A stretch of DNA of 46,031 bases from Candidatus Peregrinibacteria bacterium (GTDB taxonomy: Bacteria; Patescibacteriota; Gracilibacteria; UBA1369; LOWO2-01-FULL-3). The translations under genes were made by a program, and so were the position numbers. Shown in pieces: positions 8,167-17,688 of this stretch. The stretch is from contig JACQRJ010000024.1 of NCBI GenBank assembly GCA_016206505.1, positions 1-46,031 of the forward strand, given 5' to 3'. Position 1 is the first letter of the stretch. Each line of letters opens with the position of its first letter. A model generated the notes under the pieces. It was given only the letters and a program-made list of their open reading frames with translations. It ran no database searches and was not told the origin of the DNA.

Positions 8167-10566
8167 ATGCAATCACAATCCTCTTCAACAAACTTTGGCC
8201 CTTTTGAACTGCTCACATTATTTGTCGTCAACACGGGACTGGCTGGAGTTTTTTTGCTTACCCTGAATCATTTTGATTCGCTTTACAGCCTGCTTATCGG
8301 AGCATTCCTCACGGCCATTGTGATGAAATTTTTCAAATGCAAATTTACCCTAAAAGATGAACGCTTCGATATTTTTTTGCTGATAATATTGTTGATCGCC
8401 GCTTTTTTCCTGGCAAAACCGTATCTCTATGTCATGGGCGGACAGGATGAAGGCCTCTATGTAAACATGTCTACAACCTATGAAGCAACCGGTAGCACCT
8501 TCATTAAGGACTACTTTCGAGAGAGCCTGCCCGAAAACTACAAAATTATCTATGACGAAAACAATATCCTCAATAGAGTGGATATAAAAGCAGGAGAATT
8601 CGAAGGAAGTCATCTTCCAGGCATATACGTCAGAAACTTCGCCAATTCCGAGTATGTTTATCAATTTTATCCGACACATCCGGTATGGATGGCCATTTTT
8701 GCGAAAATTTTCGGCTCCGATAACAGAGTCTATTCTTTGGTATTCTTTGCACTGCTTTCTATTGTGACTTTTTTCCTTATTGCCTATGAATTTTCAAACC
8801 GAAAAAAACTGCCCGGATACCTTGTTGCTCTATTCTTGGCCATCAATCCACTTTTTATCTTTTTCGGTAAATTTCCCGTTTCCGAAATGGTTTCAGTCGC
8901 TTTTTCCAGCCTCGGTTTTTACTATCTCCTCAAATATTATAAAACCGCGCAAGAAGACTCCGAAAGCGCCAAAAATCCTCTCTACCTCCTCTTTTCATCA
9001 TTGGCTTTCTTGAATCTCTTTTTAAACCACATTTCCGGATTCCTTTACATTCCTTTTTTCTATCTGCTGTTATTAATGACCGTAGTTTTCATTAACGAAA
9101 AAAATCTCAAAAAAAATCTGATTATCTATTACCTTTCGATTTTCACAGCATATCTTCTCTCTTTATGGTACGGCCTGCATTACTCCTGGCCATATTCCTA
9201 TGACATCTACCGTCTGGAATTACAAAGATTTGCCATCATTGATTGGAAATTGCAACTGACGATTATGGTGACACTTATGACCGCACTCCCTTTTGTATTA
9301 TCCCGTTTCAAATCAAAAATAGTAGAATTGAAAAATCGCTTTCAGCCACACGCCTTGTCCATAATGGTTTTATTGATAATTTTGATGATTCCGCGAAATC
9401 TTTACATCCTCTATCAGCAGGGAATAGCCGAAAATAATCTTTTCTATTATCTTATCACTTCCACCAGTTACATCACCATGCTCTATCTGACACCGTTTGG
9501 CGCTTTGTTGTTTTTGCTTGGCCTCAACAAGCTCAGAAAATCAAAAGATGCTGCCGGTTTTGCCCTGCTGGCTTTCCTTTTACTGGTTTGGGCTATGAAG
9601 GTACACTTTGGAGTACGCATAAATTATCAATTCTACGCTTCACGTTATCTTTTTAATGAAGTGGTCGTTTATTCGCTACTTTTAATCGGAATTTACGGAG
9701 GATATTTACTTGAAAAAACGAATTACAAAAAGTATTTGGCCGCCCTATTCATAGCCGGAATGTCACTTTATTCCGTCTACTATACAGCCTATCAATTGCA
9801 GGGCCAGGAAGCTGACGGTGCAAATCAGGCACTCTCGCAGGTAGCGGCACATGTCAACGAAAAAGATCTCCTTTTGCCTACCTCTCTCGGGCATGAAATT
9901 CTCACTCCATTGCGCTATTACTATAGTTTGCCTGTTTTCGCTTTCAATCGTTTATCTCTCGACGATGCAGCTTTTGTCGAATATCTGATGGATACTTACA
10001 ACGATGTTTTCATCCTCGCTCCTGAACCGCTCTACAACACCAATTTGGAAATCATTGATATCATTGCTTACAAAGAGGGCATTTTTGAACATCCTGCTCA
10101 TAAAATCCCCACAGAATTTTTCTATCACAACACACTCAATCTCTACCTCTACAGAATCAACCGTTACGACTATTTCACCAAGAACAAAATCATTCGTCCG
10201 AAAAATTATCCGCTTACCAATTTTTATAATGATTCTTATTGGACTGACGGCAATGGCTTAATCGGCGGATTAAATTTAAAAATGCATCCCGATAACACAT
10301 ATCTCATTCTGAAAACCGGTGGCCATAACCCCTTGAGAGGTGATCTTGAAAGTCTTGGTCTGCAAATTTTCATCAACGATATCGAATTGAAATTCAGTAA
10401 AAAAGAAGGAGAAGATTATTATTTTGAAGTGAATCCCAAGATCAAGGAATTAAAAGAAATCAATGAAATTCGGATCAAATCATCAACATTCAAACCCAAG
10501 GATTTCGGCATCAATGATGACGAAAGACCGCTGGGCATAGATGTTAACTACATAATGATCAAATAG
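8167..10566 (+). CDS. Multi-pass membrane glycosyltransferase, GT39/ArnT-like
   Basis: 799 residues from the ATG at 8167; the frame is open back to 8074 but that part overlaps the FAD oxidase and its element. About ten to twelve hydrophobic segments fill residues 12-560, followed by a soluble C-terminal part of about 230 residues. The first external loop holds MGGQDEGLYV, with D94-E95 where PMT/ArnT-type (GT-C) enzymes keep the catalytic acid, and later PTHPVW. Such enzymes move a sugar from a polyprenyl-phosphate carrier to a protein, lipid or glycan outside the membrane. The next gene encodes a GT2 that could make the polyprenyl-phosphate-sugar donor, five bases downstream. Acceptor and sugar are unknown. 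Confidence 0.75.
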   Translation: MQSQSSSTNFGPFELLTLFVVNTGLAGVFLLTLNHFDSLYSLLIGAFLTAIVMKFFKCKFTLKDERFDIFLLIILLIAAFFLAKPYLYVMGGQDEGLYVNMSTTYEATGSTFIKDYFRESLPENYKIIYDENNILNRVDIKAGEFEGSHLPGIYVRNFANSEYVYQFYPTHPVWMAIFAKIFGSDNRVYSLVFFALLSIVTFFLIAYEFSNRKKLPGYLVALFLAINPLFIFFGKFPVSEMVSVAFSSLGFYYLLKYYKTAQEDSESAKNPLYLLFSSLAFLNLFLNHISGFLYIPFFYLLLLMTVVFINEKNLKKNLIIYYLSIFTAYLLSLWYGLHYSWPYSYDIYRLELQRFAIIDWKLQLTIMVTLMTALPFVLSRFKSKIVELKNRFQPHALSIMVLLIILMIPRNLYILYQQGIAENNLFYYLITSTSYITMLYLTPFGALLFLLGLNKLRKSKDAAGFALLAFLLLVWAMKVHFGVRINYQFYASRYLFNEVVVYSLLLIGIYGGYLLEKTNYKKYLAALFIAGMSLYSVYYTAYQLQGQEADGANQALSQVAAHVNEKDLLLPTSLGHEILTPLRYYYSLPVFAFNRLSLDDAAFVEYLMDTYNDVFILAPEPLYNTNLEIIDIIAYKEGIFEHPAHKIPTEFFYHNTLNLYLYRINRYDYFTKNKIIRPKNYPLTNFYNDSYWTDGNGLIGGLNLKMHPDNTYLILKTGGHNPLRGDLESLGLQIFINDIELKFSKKEGEDYYFEVNPKIKELKEINEIRIKSSTFKPKDFGINDDERPLGIDVNYIMIK

Positions 10567-10571
10567 CCTAA

Positions 10572-11528
10572 ATGTACCGCGACAAAAAAATAGCCCTCGT
10601 CATCCCCGCCCACAATGAGGAAAAACTCATCAAGCCGACACTTGAAAGTGTGCCTGAAGTTATAGACACAATTTATGTCGTCGATGACAAAAGCACGGAT
10701 AATCAAAATGAAGTAGTAAGAGAATGTGCAAAGAAAGATCACCGGATTCACCTGATCGTTCATGAGAAAAATTTGGGGCCCGGCGGCGCTATCATTAGCG
10801 GCTATTTGCGATCATCCGAAGACAATAATGACATCACTGTCGTGGTCGGCGGAGATCATCAGATGCCCTTACACGAAGTTTCTCATTTCTTGGATCCCCT
10901 TATCGACGAAAAGGCCGATTACACCAAAGGAAACCGCTTTCTTCTAAGTAAATTTGAAGACACCCTCCGAAAAATGCCAAAGATCAGGCTGATCGGTAAC
11001 TGGATCATCACTGCGCTCACAAAAATCGCTTCCGGCTACTACAAAACCATGGATGTAGTCGACGGCTATACCGCAATCACCAAAAGAGCCATCGACATCA
11101 TAAACTGGAAAAGAGCCTGGAAAGGCTACGGCTATCCGATGGATTTTTTGATCCGCTTAAACGCTTACGGCTTCAAAATCATCGACATCCCACGCACGGC
11201 AATCTACCTTCCCGGCGAAAAACAATCGCAAATCAAAGGCTTCAGCTACATGATGAAAGTTTCTCCAATGCTTATACGAGGCTTCTTTTGGCGGCTGAAA
11301 TTCAAGTATCTTTATATCAATTTCCACCCGCTCGTTTTTTTCTACTATATTTCCTTCGTCCTTCTGCCGACAGGCCTGATTTACAGCACATATCTGGTTG
11401 TAGACAAATTGGCCTACGGCGGCATCGGAGTCACTTCTTCCAGAGCAATCTTCGCCGCACTGCTCATCATAACCGGACTGCTTTTTTTGCTTTTTGCAAT
11501 GCTTTTTGATATGGAAGAAGGCAAATAA
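10572..11528 (+). CDS. GT2 glycosyltransferase, dolichyl/polyprenyl-phosphate sugar synthase-like
   Basis: 318 residues. GT-A fold marks: ALVIPAHNEE (8-17), VVDDKSTD (36-43) and VVGGDHQM (91-98) in the place of the usual DxD/GDHQ donor motif. A catalytic-loop region with GNRF (120s) and a WKGYGYPMDF segment resemble the DPM1/undecaprenyl-phosphate sugar synthase group. Two C-terminal hydrophobic segments (about 248-275 and 288-312) anchor it. It probably loads a sugar onto polyprenyl phosphate for the GT39-like enzyme encoded just upstream. The gene is intact, and 19 bases separate it from the amidotransferase gene. Confidence 0.8.
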   Translation: MYRDKKIALVIPAHNEEKLIKPTLESVPEVIDTIYVVDDKSTDNQNEVVRECAKKDHRIHLIVHEKNLGPGGAIISGYLRSSEDNNDITVVVGGDHQMPLHEVSHFLDPLIDEKADYTKGNRFLLSKFEDTLRKMPKIRLIGNWIITALTKIASGYYKTMDVVDGYTAITKRAIDIINWKRAWKGYGYPMDFLIRLNAYGFKIIDIPRTAIYLPGEKQSQIKGFSYMMKVSPMLIRGFFWRLKFKYLYINFHPLVFFYYISFVLLPTGLIYSTYLVVDKLAYGGIGVTSSRAIFAALLIITGLLFLLFAMLFDMEEGK

Positions 11529-11547
11529 AATCCTCAAATAATCAAAC

Positions 11548-12696
11548 ATGGAAGCCCATAAGCCTTTGAAAATTTGTTCCCGCTGCGTTTACGACATAAC
11601 AATTCCCGACATTGTCTTTGATGTAAACGGCATTTGCCAGTTTTGCAAAATGCACGATTTGATGGAGAAAAAATATCCCCACAACGCAGAAGGCGAAAAA
11701 AATCTGCAAAAACTGCTCGCAAAAATCAAAAAAACCGGCAAAAACAATCGCTACGATTGTGTCATCGGCGTAAGCGGAGGCACGGACAGTACCTACATGC
11801 TCCATTTGGCGGTCAAAGCCGGACTGCGTCCATTGGCCGTGCATTTCGACAACGGCTGGAATTCGGAAATAGCCGTGAGAAACATTCAAAATTCCACAAA
11901 CAAACTCGGCATCGATCTGGAAACTGTCGTCGCCGATTGGGAAGAATTCAAAGATCTGCAGCTGGCTTTCCTCAAGGCTTCCGTTTCCGACGCGGAAATC
12001 CCCACCGATGTGGCAATTCATGCGGTTTTGCACGACATCGCCGCCAAGGAAAACGTAAAATACGTCTTTTTCGGCCATTCCTTCCGCAACGAAGGTATTG
12101 TCCCCGTGAGCTGGACCTACATGGAAGGCAAATATTTAAACAGCGTCCACAAGAAATTCGGGCGCAAAAAAATCACAAGTTTTCCAAATATCACTTTAGG
12201 CAGTCTCTTCTATTATCGCTTTATCAAGGGCATAAAATCGATTCCCTTCATGAATTATTTTGAGTACGACAAATTGAAAGTCAAAGACCTTTTGGAAAAA
12301 GAACTAGGCTGGCGCTATTACGGCGGTCATCATCACGAATCGCTTTATACCAAATTTTTCCAGTCCTACTATTTGCCGAAAAAATTCAATATCGACAAAA
12401 GAAAGCTCGAATACGCCGCTTTTATCCGCAGCGGAATCATGACTAGAGAAGAAGCGTTGAAAGAAATCGCAGCCGAAGAATACCCCTACGACAAAGACCT
12501 GATCGGCTACGTGATCGAAAAATTGGGAATTACCAAAGAAGAATTTGATCAAATCATGAACGCAAAACGCAAAAGTTTTCATGATTATCCGACATATTAT
12601 CCGATGCTCAAACTTTTAAAACCTTTCCTTTTTCTCGGCTTTAAACTAGGCTTTGTACCGGAAATCATTTACTACAAGTATTTCTACAAAGCATGA
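11548..12696 (+). CDS. wbpG: N-acetyl sugar amidotransferase, WbpG/PseA family (first triad)
   Basis: 382 residues. It has a zinc-ribbon-like start with C10, C13, C30 and C33, then the PP-loop ATP-binding motif VSGGTDST (75-82), characteristic of N-acetyl sugar amidotransferases. In P. aeruginosa O5 WbpG works with HisH and HisF homologues to turn an acetamido group of a sugar into an acetamidino group, with ammonia supplied by HisH. Here HisH and HisF follow directly, and the HisH start overlaps this stop by four bases (ATGA). The substrate could be the diacetamido uronate made by the 862-5226 genes or a nonulosonic acid. That choice is inference. Confidence 0.85.
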   Translation: MEAHKPLKICSRCVYDITIPDIVFDVNGICQFCKMHDLMEKKYPHNAEGEKNLQKLLAKIKKTGKNNRYDCVIGVSGGTDSTYMLHLAVKAGLRPLAVHFDNGWNSEIAVRNIQNSTNKLGIDLETVVADWEEFKDLQLAFLKASVSDAEIPTDVAIHAVLHDIAAKENVKYVFFGHSFRNEGIVPVSWTYMEGKYLNSVHKKFGRKKITSFPNITLGSLFYYRFIKGIKSIPFMNYFEYDKLKVKDLLEKELGWRYYGGHHHESLYTKFFQSYYLPKKFNIDKRKLEYAAFIRSGIMTREEALKEIAAEEYPYDKDLIGYVIEKLGITKEEFDQIMNAKRKSFHDYPTYYPMLKLLKPFLFLGFKLGFVPEIIYYKYFYKA

Positions 12697-13316
12697 TAGT
12701 TATCGTTGATTTTGGCATGGGCAACCTGCGCTCTATTTTGAAAAAATTTGAAATGATCAAAGTCGGCGCGGTCATTTCTTCAAAGCCGGAAGATATTTTG
12801 AATGCTGAAAAACTCGTTCTTCCCGGAGTTGGCAATTTCGGCCAGGGTATGAAAAACATCCGGCAATACGGCTTATTACCGGTTCTTGAGCGGGCCATTT
12901 TGATCAAGAAAATCCCGATTCTCGGCGTCTGCCTTGGTATGCAGCTTTTTGCACAGTTTAGTGAAGAGGGAGATTGTGCCGGTTTGGGCTTTATCAAAGG
13001 AAAAATTACCCATTTTAATTTTGAAAATTTACCGCAAACGCAAAATCTTCGTATCCCTCATGTCGGTTGGAATAATATAAAAATCAAAAAAGAAACCGAT
13101 TTACTCAAAAACATCCCTGAAAATACGCGCTTTTATTTCACTCATTCTTACCATTACACCAATGTCGCCGAAGAAAATATTATTGCCACCACCGATTACG
13201 GCTACGATTTTCCGTCAATCATCCGGCAGGAAAATATTTATGGCACACAATTTCACCCTGAAAAAAGCCATCTGCTCGGATTGGAAATCTACAAAAATTT
13301 TATCAACCACTGTTAA
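12693..13316 (+). CDS. hisH: HisH-like glutaminase subunit of the first sugar amidotransferase
   Basis: 207 residues, class I glutamine amidotransferase. Nucleophile C80 in LGVCLGMQL and the H188/E190 pair in QFHPEKS complete the triad, so glutaminase activity should be intact. It overlaps WbpG by four bases and is two bases from HisF, and there are no other his genes nearby. This is the glycan version (WbuY-type) that feeds ammonia to WbpG rather than histidine synthesis. Annotation pipelines will call it imidazole glycerol phosphate synthase subunit HisH. Confidence 0.85.
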   Translation: MIVIVDFGMGNLRSILKKFEMIKVGAVISSKPEDILNAEKLVLPGVGNFGQGMKNIRQYGLLPVLERAILIKKIPILGVCLGMQLFAQFSEEGDCAGLGFIKGKITHFNFENLPQTQNLRIPHVGWNNIKIKKETDLLKNIPENTRFYFTHSYHYTNVAEENIIATTDYGYDFPSIIRQENIYGTQFHPEKSHLLGLEIYKNFINHC

Positions 13317-13318
13317 AT

Positions 13319-14083
13319 ATGCTCCTTCCGCGCGTTATTCCATGTTTGCTTTTGAAAGGTCTTGGTCTGGTCAAAGGAGTGCAATTCAAAGATCATCGTT
13401 ATATCGGTGATCCGATGAATGCCGTTCAGATATTCAATACGATGGAGGCCGACGAAATGCTCTTTCTGGACATTTTGGCAACAGCCGAAAACCGCATCCC
13501 CGATCTTGATTTAATTCAAAAAATCGCTGACCAAAGCCTAATGCCCTTCGGTGTCGGCGGAGGAATCCAAAATACAACACATATACGCGATATCTTAAGA
13601 GCCGGAGCTGAAAAAGTCTGTCTCAACACCTACGCCTTAAAAAATCCGGATTTAATAACTGAAGCCGCAAATATTTTTGGCCGCCAAAGTTTAGTCGTTT
13701 CCATCGATATCAAAAAACACAAAAAAGGCCATTATGAAGTCTATACAAACTGCGGCAGCAAGCTGTTTTCCGAAGATCTGCAAGGCGTTTGTGTATTGAT
13801 GCAGGAAAAAGGTGCCGGCGAAATCTTGCTAAACTCCATCGATAGAGACGGCACAATGTCCGGCTACGCCTTGGAAATCATTAGCGAAATGTCAAAGTAT
13901 ATTAATGTCCCGCTGATAATTTGCGGCGGCGCCGGCACAATCCGGGATCTCAAAGATGGCATCCATATAGGCCATGCCAGTGCGGTCGCCGCCGGAAGCA
14001 TGTTTGTCTTCCATGGCCCGAGACGCGCGGTCTTGATCAGCTATCCAGATGCAAAGGAACTGGCGGAAATTAGAGGAGAGTAG
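13319..14083 (+). CDS. hisF: HisF-like subunit, WbuZ type, lacking the first catalytic Asp
   Basis: 254 residues, a (beta/alpha)8 barrel of the HisF family. It starts LPRVIPCLLLKGLGLVKG. The catalytic acid at position 11 of true HisF (CLDVKDG) is L11 here, while the second one is kept as D130 in VVSIDIKK. Loss of D11 with the PCLLLK pattern is typical of the glycan-amidation paralogue WbuZ/HisF2, which is thought to dock HisH and channel ammonia rather than close the imidazole ring. It lies in an uninterrupted WbpG-HisH-HisF unit. A 39-base gap follows before the NeuA-NeuB fusion. Confidence 0.85.
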   Translation: MLLPRVIPCLLLKGLGLVKGVQFKDHRYIGDPMNAVQIFNTMEADEMLFLDILATAENRIPDLDLIQKIADQSLMPFGVGGGIQNTTHIRDILRAGAEKVCLNTYALKNPDLITEAANIFGRQSLVVSIDIKKHKKGHYEVYTNCGSKLFSEDLQGVCVLMQEKGAGEILLNSIDRDGTMSGYALEIISEMSKYINVPLIICGGAGTIRDLKDGIHIGHASAVAAGSMFVFHGPRRAVLISYPDAKELAEIRGE

Positions 14084-14122
14084 TACTTTATTGAAAACAT
14101 TTTTCTTAAAACAGCACGCCCA

Positions 14123-15880
14123 ATGATTCACAATAAATCCGTTCTTGCACTCATCCTGGCTCGCGGAGGCAGCAAGCGCCTTCCGGGAAAAAATATCAAA
14201 AATATAGGCGGCAAGCCCATGATCGCCTGGTCTATCGAGGCAGCAAAAAATTCCAAATATCTCGACCGCACAATTGTTTCGACTGATTCGCAGGAAATCG
14301 CTGAAGTAAGCAAAAAATACGGCGCAGATATTCCTTTTGAAAGACCGGCCGAGCTTGCCACCGATACTGCCGGATCAATCGACGTTGTGCTCCACGCAAT
14401 CAATTGGCTCAAGGAAAATGAAAAAAAAGAATATGACTATATTCTCTTGCTGCAGGCCACTTCCCCTTTACGAACTTCCCAACATATTGATGAAGCGATC
14501 GAACATATTGAAAATAAAAAAGAAATGGATGCTGTAGTCTCTTTTTATCCATGGGACAAAAAGCCCGAGTGGGTTTATTGCAAAAATCAAAACGGCTTTC
14601 TTGAGGCTTGCCTGGAGACAAAAGAAGAGTTCAAAACAGTTTCGCCGATGCTCATGCCAAACGGAGCAGTCTACATCATAAAAACCGAATCTTTTTTGAA
14701 AGAGAAAACTTTTTATGCCAAAAAGCTGGATGCCTATCTGATGGACAGAGAAGACAGTGCCGATGTTGATGAGCAATATGATTTTGATCTGGCCGAATTT
14801 TTCCTGAAAAAAAGAGACGCACAAAAAGCCTCCGTCTTTATCAACAATATTGAAATCAATGAAGGCAAAAAAGTTTTCATCATTGCCGAAGCCGGAGTAA
14901 ATCACAACGGAGAACTGGAGAAAGCCCTGGCCCTTGTAGATCTGGCGGCGGATATCGGCGCCGATGCCGTAAAATTTCAAACTTTCAAAGCGCATCAGGT
15001 TGTTACTGCACAGGGTGAAATGGCACAGTATCAGAAAAAGAATCTCGGCTTTGAAAAAAGCCAGCTTGAAATGCTTCAGGACATTGAGTTGCCGGAAAAT
15101 TTTTATCCACCGCTGATTAATCGCTGCAAGGAAAAAGGCATTCTTTTTCTGTCAACTCCTCACGGCGGCATCGAAAGCGTCAAATTTTTGGAAAGCATTG
15201 ATTTGCAAGCTTACAAAATCGGCTCCGGCGATATCACCAATTATCTCCTGCTGGATGCCGTTGCGCAGACCAAAAAACCGATAATTTTGGCTACGGGAAT
15301 GTCAACTCTCGAAGAGGTCAAAAGTGCTGTGGAATTTATCAGATGGAAAGGTAACGACAAAATTATCCTTTTACACTGCACCTCAAACTATCCCTGTCCC
15401 TCAAAAGATGTAAACATGGCCGCCATGAAAACTCTCATGACCGGGCTGAACTTGCCCGTAGGTTATTCGGACCACACACAAGGAAACGAAGCGGCTATTA
15501 TGGCTACCGCACTTGGTCAGGCGCTTTATGAATTTCATTTCACTTTGGATAAAAACTTGCCCGGCCCTGATCATGTGGCTTCGACTAGCCCTGAAGAAGC
15601 CCGCGAAAGAGTAAAGGCGATAAGACTTGCCTCTTTAATGATGGGAAGTTCGATCAAAGAGCCGACAATTGATGAAAAACAATTTACTCTGCCTATTGCA
15701 CGCCGCAGTCTTGTGGCATCAAAGGATTTAAAAGTCGGCCAGGTTATAACAGTGCTGGATCTGGAAGCCAAGCGTCCCGCCAACGGGCTATCAGCACAAT
15801 ATTTTGAACAGCTTATTGGTAAAAAGTTATTAAAGGATTTAAAAAAAGATCAACAATTCTCGCTTACGGATGTCGGTTAA
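14123..15880 (+). CDS. NeuA-NeuB fusion: CMP-nonulosonate cytidylyltransferase and nonulosonate synthase
   Basis: 585 residues. Residues 1-235 are a NeuA/PseF/LegF-type cytidylyltransferase: LARGGSKRLPGKN (12-24), LQATSPLR (110-117) and the metal-binding region DSADVDEQYDF (211-221). Residues about 242-585 are a NeuB/LegI-type synthase: FIIAEAGVNHNG (252-263), KFQTFKA (284-290), GSGDITN, HCTSNYP, GYSDHT, and a C-terminal SAF/antifreeze-like domain from about 525 (RSLVASKDLKVGQ). NeuB condenses a 6-carbon N-acyl amino sugar with PEP to a nine-carbon acid, and NeuA activates it with CTP. The two are normally separate genes. The link is about eight residues with no frameshift. The sugar could be sialic or legionaminic-like. 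Confidence 0.9.
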   Translation: MIHNKSVLALILARGGSKRLPGKNIKNIGGKPMIAWSIEAAKNSKYLDRTIVSTDSQEIAEVSKKYGADIPFERPAELATDTAGSIDVVLHAINWLKENEKKEYDYILLLQATSPLRTSQHIDEAIEHIENKKEMDAVVSFYPWDKKPEWVYCKNQNGFLEACLETKEEFKTVSPMLMPNGAVYIIKTESFLKEKTFYAKKLDAYLMDREDSADVDEQYDFDLAEFFLKKRDAQKASVFINNIEINEGKKVFIIAEAGVNHNGELEKALALVDLAADIGADAVKFQTFKAHQVVTAQGEMAQYQKKNLGFEKSQLEMLQDIELPENFYPPLINRCKEKGILFLSTPHGGIESVKFLESIDLQAYKIGSGDITNYLLLDAVAQTKKPIILATGMSTLEEVKSAVEFIRWKGNDKIILLHCTSNYPCPSKDVNMAAMKTLMTGLNLPVGYSDHTQGNEAAIMATALGQALYEFHFTLDKNLPGPDHVASTSPEEARERVKAIRLASLMMGSSIKEPTIDEKQFTLPIARRSLVASKDLKVGQVITVLDLEAKRPANGLSAQYFEQLIGKKLLKDLKKDQQFSLTDVG

Positions 15881-15886
15881 AAATTT

Positions 15887-17035
15887 ATGAAAAAGAAAAA
15901 AATCGCCTATGTCACCTGCACTCGAACGGATTATGGCCTGATGCTTCCCGTGCTTCAGGCTGTGCAAAATAGTCCGGAATTGGAACTGAAACTTTATTAT
16001 TCCGGCCTCCATTTGATGAAAAAATTCGGCAATACTCAAGCCATGGTGAAGAAAGATTTTCCTGCGGCAAAACTTGTAAAAGGAACTTTTAAATCCGACA
16101 ATCGCTTTGGAGTTACGGAATTTATTGGGACATTTATCAAAAATCTTGCGGCAAGTTTTGCCGCAGATCGTCCGGATTTTGTATTGAATATAGGAGATAG
16201 ACCCGAAGTGCTTGCGATAGCAACTGTTTGTGTATATTTGGGCATCCCCAGTGGCCACTTGCATGGCGGAGACAAAAGCTCAACAGTAGATGAAATCGCC
16301 AGACACGCCATTACAAAATTATCACACCTTCACTTCCCGGCCACAAAAGACGCTGCAACCAGAATAAAAAAAATGGGCGAAGAGCCATGGCGTATTCATG
16401 TATGCGGCGCCCCCGCTCTTGACTACATCATGCAGGAAAAATTACTGACCCGAAAAGAGCTCTGCGCAGATCTCCATCTTGATCCAAAATCGCAATTCAT
16501 TTTGATACTGCAGCATCCTGCCAGCGAAAATTATTCGCAATCCGGCGAGCAAATGCGACAAACTATTGCAGCCGCTAAAACATTCAAGCTTCCCATAGTC
16601 ATAATTTATCCAAATGGCGACCCCGGAAGCCGGGCAATGATCAATATCATACAAAAAGAAAAAGACAATTCCCTATTTCGCATTTTCACTAATCTTGAAT
16701 ACAAAAAATTTCTCACTCTGGAAAAAGAAGCGGCCGTTTGGCTTAGCAATAGCAGTGCGGCCATGATCGAATCTTCTTCATTCAAAACTCCCGTTGTAAA
16801 TATCGGAAATCGGCAAGATGGCAGACTCCACGGTAACAACGTAATTCACGCAGCCTGTAAAAAGGATGAAATCATGAAGGCCATCGAAAAATCATTATTT
16901 GATAAGACATATTTAAAAAGTTTGAAAACAATCAAAAACCCCTGGGGGCAGGGCAAGGCCGGTAAGCGCATAGCTCAAATACTTGCTGAAATTGAATTAA
17001 ATCAGGAATTGCTATATAAAAAGATTACTTTTTGA
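15887..17035 (+). CDS. neuC: NeuC-type UDP-N-acetylglucosamine 2-epimerase (hydrolysing), first copy
   Basis: 382 residues, GT-B-like epimerase fold. Marks include TRTDYGLMLPVL at the start, LNIGDRPEVLA, HLHGGDKSSTVDEIARHAITK and the CGAPALDYI segment. NeuC/LegG enzymes hydrolyse UDP (or GDP) from a 2-acetamido sugar while inverting C2, giving the free ManNAc-type sugar used by NeuB. It lies six bases after the NeuA-NeuB fusion. A second NeuC (23638-24789) of the same length ends similarly (LLYKKITF here, LLHKKMTF there). Which of the two makes the substrate of the one NeuB in view is not known. Confidence 0.88.
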   Translation: MKKKKIAYVTCTRTDYGLMLPVLQAVQNSPELELKLYYSGLHLMKKFGNTQAMVKKDFPAAKLVKGTFKSDNRFGVTEFIGTFIKNLAASFAADRPDFVLNIGDRPEVLAIATVCVYLGIPSGHLHGGDKSSTVDEIARHAITKLSHLHFPATKDAATRIKKMGEEPWRIHVCGAPALDYIMQEKLLTRKELCADLHLDPKSQFILILQHPASENYSQSGEQMRQTIAAAKTFKLPIVIIYPNGDPGSRAMINIIQKEKDNSLFRIFTNLEYKKFLTLEKEAAVWLSNSSAAMIESSSFKTPVVNIGNRQDGRLHGNNVIHAACKKDEIMKAIEKSLFDKTYLKSLKTIKNPWGQGKAGKRIAQILAEIELNQELLYKKITF

Positions 17036-17058
17036 TCGCATATAAGCTTGCATAAGCT

Positions 17059-17688
17059 ATGAAAGACATATTTATCTTTGGAGCCGGCGGACACGGCAAG
17101 GTTATTTTGGACATCCTTATGGAATGCGATTTGAAAATCCAGGGCTTTATTGACGAAAATCCGGAAAAGGTGGGACAAACCGTAAGCGGATATCCCATAC
17201 TTGGAGGCTGGGAAGTTCTCGAAAAGAGCAAAAATGCCGCCTTGTCTTTGGGGATTGGTAATAATATAATGCGCGAGAAAACTTTTGCAAAAGCGCAAAG
17301 CCTGGGATGCGATATACTATCGGCTATTCACCCCAGGGCTACGATTTCAAGAGACACCAAAATAGGTGAAGGAAGTGTAATTATGGCAAATGCTGTTATT
17401 AACCCCGGAGTAATCATGGAAGAAGGAGTAGTCGTAAATACGGGAGCCACGGTAGACCATGACTGTTTTTTAAAAAGATTTTGCCACGTTCACCCTGGAG
17501 GCAATCTTGCCGGAAGAGTAATTCTTGGTGAATTTTCTTATGTCGGTACTGGAACAGCAATCATTCAGACATTGACTATAGGTAAAAACGTCATTATCGG
17601 CGCTGGCGCCGCCGTCGTCAAAGACTTGCCGGACAATGTTACAGCCGTTGGCGTACCTGCAAAAATCATTAAACATCACACAGTATGA
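17059..17688 (+). CDS. NeuD/PglD-like sugar O- or N-acyltransferase
   Basis: 209 residues. The N-terminal nucleotide-sugar-binding part starts IFIFGAGGHGKVILD, the signature of the NeuD/PglD/LegH group. From about residue 95 a left-handed beta-helix follows with IGEGSVIMANAVINPGV, VNTGATVDHDC and IGKNVIIGAGAAVV. The H in the VDHDC turn is the usual catalytic base. LegH acetylates the 4-amino group of a UDP-sugar on the legionaminic acid route, and NeuD O-acetylates sialic acid. With a 4,6-dehydratase and DegT aminotransferases in the window, the LegH role is plausible. The stop overlaps the CBS-SDR gene by four bases. Confidence 0.85.
   Translation: MKDIFIFGAGGHGKVILDILMECDLKIQGFIDENPEKVGQTVSGYPILGGWEVLEKSKNAALSLGIGNNIMREKTFAKAQSLGCDILSAIHPRATISRDTKIGEGSVIMANAVINPGVIMEEGVVVNTGATVDHDCFLKRFCHVHPGGNLAGRVILGEFSYVGTGTAIIQTLTIGKNVIIGAGAAVVKDLPDNVTAVGVPAKIIKHHTV

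Noticed and set aside
8111-8191. A hydrophobic N-terminal extension (signal or anchor) on the FAD oxidase
   Set aside because: It would overlap the start of the divergent GT39-like gene and its promoter; the run of Val and Leu appears to come from reading the other gene's DNA in reverse.
12693-14083. Histidine biosynthesis genes hisH and hisF
   Set aside because: They adjoin WbpG, lack other his genes, and HisF-1 lacks the first catalytic Asp, so they are glycan-amidation paralogues.
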